This document shows, piece after piece, positions 60,758-64,000 of a stretch of DNA of 64,000 nucleotides. Below the pieces are notes generated by a model, which saw only the letters and a list, made by a program, of their open reading frames with translations, ran no database searches and was not told the DNA's origin. Made by a program: the position numbers and the translations under genes. The DNA lies in the NCBI GenBank assembly GCA_049606855.1, contig JBMYVY010000008.1, positions 1 to 64,000 on the forward strand, in the 5' to 3' direction. Source of the DNA: JBELHR01 sp049606855. Its GTDB lineage: Bacteria > Bacteroidota > Bacteroidia > Flavobacteriales > Flavobacteriaceae. The number at the start of each line of letters is the position of its first letter. Within the stretch, counting starts at the first letter, position 1.

Positions 60758-61522
60758 TTAATTGTAAAAGGTGGCCTTATTTCCTCTGTTGAAACCGACT
60801 AAATGTATGCCCAATTCCTTAGCCATATCAATGGCCATAGAGGAGCATGCAGATACAGATAACAAAAAAGGAATTTTCGAGAAAAAAGCCTTGGAGACTA
60901 TTTCATAACTAACTCTTCCACTGACCACAAGATACTGCCCCTTTTTCCAGGTTTTGTTCAAGTAAATTGCTCCAGTAATCTTATCCACTGCATTGTGTCT
61001 GCCTATGTCCTCAAATAGATATAAGAGCTGTCCATTTGCATCGAAAAGCGCTGCGGCATGTGAACCTCCTGTTTTTTCAAATAGGTCTTGATTATTTCTG
61101 ACTTGATCAAAAAGAAATTCAAAACTCTGAATTGGTGAATTGATGTGGTGCAGGGGAGGGTTATTTAAAATTTTAATATCCTCTAAGCTCTTTTTGCCAC
61201 AGATCCCACAAGAAGAAACTGATAATAATGACCTGGAGTTTAGATAACCAGAACCTAAATCAGAATTTTCTATCTCGATACAAGCTCTGTTGTCTTCAGG
61301 AAAGTTTAGTTCGAAGGATACGTCTTTTTTTAATACTCCCTCGCTGTATAGTAATCCAAGTACCAATTCTCGATCTGCCCCTGGGGTCCTCATTACTACG
61401 GTAAATGATTCACCATTAATATCGATTTGTAAAGGAGCCTCAATTAAAATTTGGTCTTCAACAGAGGCGGTTTCCCCATCAACAAATTTTAAGGCTTGAT
61501 AAGTGTCGCTAGCTTTTTGCAT
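60758..61522 (-). CDS. fdhD: Formate dehydrogenase accessory sulfurtransferase FdhD
   Basis: Delivers sulfur from IscS to the molybdenum cofactor of formate dehydrogenase-type enzymes. In 254 residues it shows RTPGADRELVLGLLYSEG, the mobile-loop cysteines C105 and C108 (SSCGICGK), GGSHAAALFD, EDIGRHNAVDKI and SGRVSYEIV. Its start lies 14 bp inside the upstream YdeP-like gene, so the pair is coupled and FdhD very probably sulfurates that enzyme. Confidence 0.95.
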   Translation of the reverse strand: MQKASDTYQALKFVDGETASVEDQILIEAPLQIDINGESFTVVMRTPGADRELVLGLLYSEGVLKKDVSFELNFPEDNRACIEIENSDLGSGYLNSRSLLSVSSCGICGKKSLEDIKILNNPPLHHINSPIQSFEFLFDQVRNNQDLFEKTGGSHAAALFDANGQLLYLFEDIGRHNAVDKITGAIYLNKTWKKGQYLVVSGRVSYEIVSKAFFSKIPFLLSVSACSSMAIDMAKELGIHLVGFNRGNKATFYN

Positions 61523-63785
61523 GCTTATTGATTTTGACCAGTACTCCCTTTGAAGCTGGAGTATTGCTTATTCGAGCTTTTAGGTTTATGGGAATCAAGG
61601 GATTGGCTTCTGGAAAATAAGTAGCAACACAACCTTGAGGGATATTATAGCTTACCAAGATAAACTGTTTAACAGTTCTAATGTGGTCGTAGTGGGAACT
61701 TAGATCTACAATATCACCTTCCTTAAGTTTCATTTTTTTTAAGTCCTTTGGATTTATGAAAACCACTCTTCGTTCTGAAAGTACCCCTCGATAACGATCG
61801 TCCAAGCCGTAAATAGTGGTATTGAATTGATCATGCGTCCTTATGGTCATCATGATGAACTCATCTTCACTTTTTTTAATTTCCGAAGTTTTATTTACTG
61901 TAAATAAAGCCTTTCCATATGGAAGTTTTGAAAAGTCAGCCGCTCTTGCATTATTTGGTAAATAGAATCCACCCTTTTCTCGAACGCGTTTATTATAATC
62001 CTTGAACCCTGGAATTACAGCCTGAATTTCATCTCGAATTAAATCATAATTATTAAATAAATCTGCCCAGCCCACTTCAGAATTCTTCAGAGTTGCTAAG
62101 GCCAACCTGCAAATAATCTCCACTTCACTTTTCAGGTGCTTACTTATTGGTTGCAGATTTCCTTGACTTGCATGAACTACTCCCATAGAGTCTTCTACGC
62201 TTATAAACTGAGGCTTGCCTAATTGTAAATCTATATCGGAGCGTCCTAGACAGGGTAAAATAATTGCTGTTTCCCCAGTAATTAAATGGCTTCGATTTAA
62301 TTTTGTGGAAACCTGGACACTTAGTTTACAGGCTTGCAAAGCTTTTGCAGTAAGTTCCGTATCAGGAGTTGCCGACAAAAAATTCCCTCCCATAGCAAAA
62401 AATACGGAAGCTTGACCATTTTTCATGGCCAAAATCGATTCTACCACATCAAAGCCATGAGCTCTTGGAGACTCAAATTTGTAACGTTTACTTAAAGCGG
62501 CTGAAAATGACTCTTTGGGTTTTTCCCAAATTCCCATAGTTCGATCTCCTTGGACATTGGAGTGCCCCCGAACGGGGCAAGTTCCAGCTCCCGGCTTACC
62601 GATACTGCCTTTTAAAAGTAGTAGATTCACTACCTCACGAATATTGTCAACACCATTGACTTGTTGAGTGAGTCCCATTGCCCAGCAAATGATGATATTT
62701 TCTGATGCTGCAATTAAATCAATTGCTTGATAAACTAATTCCGAAGTGAGCCCAGTTTGATTTATCAGTTCGTTGAAATCCTGTTTTTCAAGATCTTGAA
62801 TAAGCCCCTCTATATTGTGTGTTTTTTCTGCGATGAATTTATGGTCAATGGCATCTCTTTTTATCAATTCCTTCATTATGGCTTTGAGCAAAGCCACATC
62901 ACTGTTAATCATTAATTGAAGATAAATATCAGCTAAGGAGGTACTTTTACCTAATAAATCGAGGGGGTTTTGTGGGTCACTAAATGCTTCAAGACCAACT
63001 TCCTTAAGAGGATTGATTGCGATGATTTTTCCACCATTATTTTTCGTGCCGCTCAAGGCCTTCAGCATTCTTGGGTGATTGGTACCGGGGTTTTGCCCCA
63101 TGACAATAACTAAATCCGCCTTGTCGAAATCCTCTAAAGTGACCGATCCTTTTCCTATACCCAAGGTTTCTCCAAGGCCCGCTCCACTTGATTCATGACA
63201 CATGTTAGAGCAGTCCGGTAAATTATTCGTTCCAAATTGTCGGACAAAGAGTTGATAGAGATACGCAGCCTCATTGGAAGTTCTTCCTGAGGTGTAAAAT
63301 ATAGCTTGATTTGGGTCATTTAAATCATTTAGCTCATTTGCAATGTGTTGGAAAGCGTCATGCCAGGAAATTTCGGCGTAGTGATCGGTTCCAGGTCGCT
63401 TAATTACTGGATGTGTAATTCGACCAGATTTGCCCAATTCATAGTCCGACCAGGCTGAGAGTTGTGAAATACTGTGGGTAGCAAAAAATAAAGGACTAAC
63501 ACGATTCGTGGTTGCTTCTTCAGCAATTGCTTTGGCACCATTTTCACAATATTCAGCTAGAAAGGCTCTTTTGGTGTCAGGATCGGGCCAAGCACAACCC
63601 GGGCAATCGAAACCTGTGAATTGATTCATCTTATACAAGGCGCTGAATCCCCGTCTAATTCCCATCTCCTTATTCACATGCTCCAAAGCATGTGTCACTC
63701 CTCCTAGACCCGCTGCCTTGGTAGGGACCTGTTTTCTTTTTATGCCTGTGAATTTGACAGGGGGTTGTACGTAAATGGTATCCAT
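61509..63785 (-). CDS. FdhF/YdeP-family molybdopterin oxidoreductase
   Basis: A 758-residue Mo-bisPGD enzyme. The N terminus has FDCPGCAWPD with C61, C64 and later C80 (AEYCENGA), a variant of the usual four-Cys cluster site. The presumed Mo ligand is C196 in SNMCHESSGAGLG, a plain TGT Cys where E. coli FdhF has selenocysteine. VMGQNPGTNHPRML, PVRGHSNVQGDRTMG and the C-terminal MTIRTHDQFNTTIYG are family motifs. No iron-sulfur or membrane subunit is encoded nearby, so the electron partner is unknown. YdeP relatives are linked to acid resistance, but the reaction is not settled. Confidence 0.9.
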   Translation of the reverse strand: MDTIYVQPPVKFTGIKRKQVPTKAAGLGGVTHALEHVNKEMGIRRGFSALYKMNQFTGFDCPGCAWPDPDTKRAFLAEYCENGAKAIAEEATTNRVSPLFFATHSISQLSAWSDYELGKSGRITHPVIKRPGTDHYAEISWHDAFQHIANELNDLNDPNQAIFYTSGRTSNEAAYLYQLFVRQFGTNNLPDCSNMCHESSGAGLGETLGIGKGSVTLEDFDKADLVIVMGQNPGTNHPRMLKALSGTKNNGGKIIAINPLKEVGLEAFSDPQNPLDLLGKSTSLADIYLQLMINSDVALLKAIMKELIKRDAIDHKFIAEKTHNIEGLIQDLEKQDFNELINQTGLTSELVYQAIDLIAASENIIICWAMGLTQQVNGVDNIREVVNLLLLKGSIGKPGAGTCPVRGHSNVQGDRTMGIWEKPKESFSAALSKRYKFESPRAHGFDVVESILAMKNGQASVFFAMGGNFLSATPDTELTAKALQACKLSVQVSTKLNRSHLITGETAIILPCLGRSDIDLQLGKPQFISVEDSMGVVHASQGNLQPISKHLKSEVEIICRLALATLKNSEVGWADLFNNYDLIRDEIQAVIPGFKDYNKRVREKGGFYLPNNARAADFSKLPYGKALFTVNKTSEIKKSEDEFIMMTIRTHDQFNTTIYGLDDRYRGVLSERRVVFINPKDLKKMKLKEGDIVDLSSHYDHIRTVKQFILVSYNIPQGCVATYFPEANPLIPINLKARISNTPASKGVLVKINKHAKS

Positions 63786-63786
63786 A

Positions 63787-64000
63787 TCAAACTTTTTTAC
63801 AAATTAAAGCCTTCTTTTGCTCATCAATTAATGTAGTACAAAATACATAAATTTCTCCACCGTCTTTTAATCCCGTTTTTTTTCTGATTTGGGAGACACT
63901 CATAGGAAAGTTCCGAACACTGATATTTGCTTTTTGCCCTGGGATTAATTTTTTTAAGGATTTTTTATTCACTTGACTTTGATCGATAATTTCAAATCTT
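63787..64000 (-). CDS. THUMP-like methyltransferase, C-terminal fragment (cut by window edge)
   Basis: The minus-strand frame is open from the right edge to its stop at 63787 (about 71 codons, no stop before 64000); a GTG at 63972 is internal. The visible end, with IPGQKANISVRNFPMSV, IRKKTGLKDGGE and YVFCTTLIDEQKKALIC, resembles the THUMP-like C-terminal domain of class I SAM-dependent methyltransferases from Bacteroidota. The catalytic domain lies outside the window. It is one base upstream of the YdeP-like gene, so the three form one operon. Confidence 0.7.
   Translation of the reverse strand, partial: RFEIIDQSQVNKKSLKKLIPGQKANISVRNFPMSVSQIRKKTGLKDGGEIYVFCTTLIDEQKKALICKKV

Noticed and set aside
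61509..63785. Selenocysteine-containing formate dehydrogenase
   Set aside because: The Mo-ligand position is a TGT cysteine (C196), and no in-frame TGA or SECIS-like need is seen.
1..64000. Prophage, integrative element or insertion sequence
   Set aside because: No integrase, transposase, phage structural gene or flanking att-like repeat was seen; the four tRNAs have no adjacent integrase.

Overview
The window looks like chromosomal DNA of a marine Bacteroidota bacterium, most likely order Flavobacteriales. The evidence is low GC, start regions without AGGAGG-type ribosome sites, promoters of the Bacteroidota TTTG/TAnnTTTG type (TATATTTG lies upstream of tRNA-Asp, tRNA-Leu, the TetR gene and the hydroxyproline operon), and gene families typical of that group: DUF4251, Bacteroidota putative porin, DnaE with a fused N-terminal exonuclease, DAHP synthase/chorismate mutase fusion, MnmD and S16 with a long tail. 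I see no transposase, integrase, phage gene or CRISPR array. Coding density is high and many convergent genes overlap at their 3' ends.

Layout. 1-150: the end of an 84-bp tandem repeat. 0.26-7.7 kb: DUF302 lipoprotein, MscS channel, tRNA-Val, kynureninase with a divergent IclR regulator, tRNA-Pro, class A beta-lactamase-like lipoprotein, Na+/alanine symporter, tRNA-Asp and a beta-barrel protein. 7.8-15.2 kb: aromatic amino acid operon pheA - aminotransferase - tyrA - DAHP synthase/chorismate mutase, then rsgA, dtd and a DUF3857 protein. A 24-residue leader peptide with an FFFYYFYF run and a textbook attenuator precede pheA. 15.3-21.7 kb: methionine gamma-lyase-like enzyme, NhaC antiporter, FAD dehydrogenase, porin. 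21.7-31.3 kb: rnhB, lipB, yqaE-like gene, ABC ATPase, then a minus-strand run of dnaE, a membrane protein, three tandem DUF4251 paralogues and a Rossmann protein.

31.5-47.1 kb: rpsP-rimM-trmN6, saccharopine dehydrogenase-like gene, DUF423, pckA, tag, KirBac channel, MazG-like gene, ilvE-nadA-nadB, mnmD, a glycosyltransferase pair, ruvC and hemW. 47.1-50.2 kb: cyclase-family metal enzyme, CocE/NonD hydrolase, MmcQ protein. 50.1-55.8 kb: AraC regulator divergent from a complete four-enzyme trans-4-hydroxy-L-proline catabolic operon. 55.8-64 kb: PepSY-associated membrane protein, M20 peptidase, tRNA-Leu, a TetR/ABC1-kinase operon with a 15-bp inverted-repeat operator over its promoter, a secreted protein of unknown function, and a THUMP-like methyltransferase (cut by the right edge) - FdhF/YdeP oxidoreductase - fdhD operon.

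How it fits together. The aromatic operon holds the entry enzyme (DAHP synthase), chorismate mutase and both prephenate branches, so control by Phe/Tyr supply through the leader peptide is coherent. The AraC cluster should turn hydroxyproline (for example from collagen) into 2-oxoglutarate. Kynureninase beside an IclR regulator suggests induced tryptophan breakdown, while NAD is made from aspartate by nadB/nadA. The clearest candidate for an undescribed element is the Phe/Tyr leader-peptide attenuator at 7859-7986.
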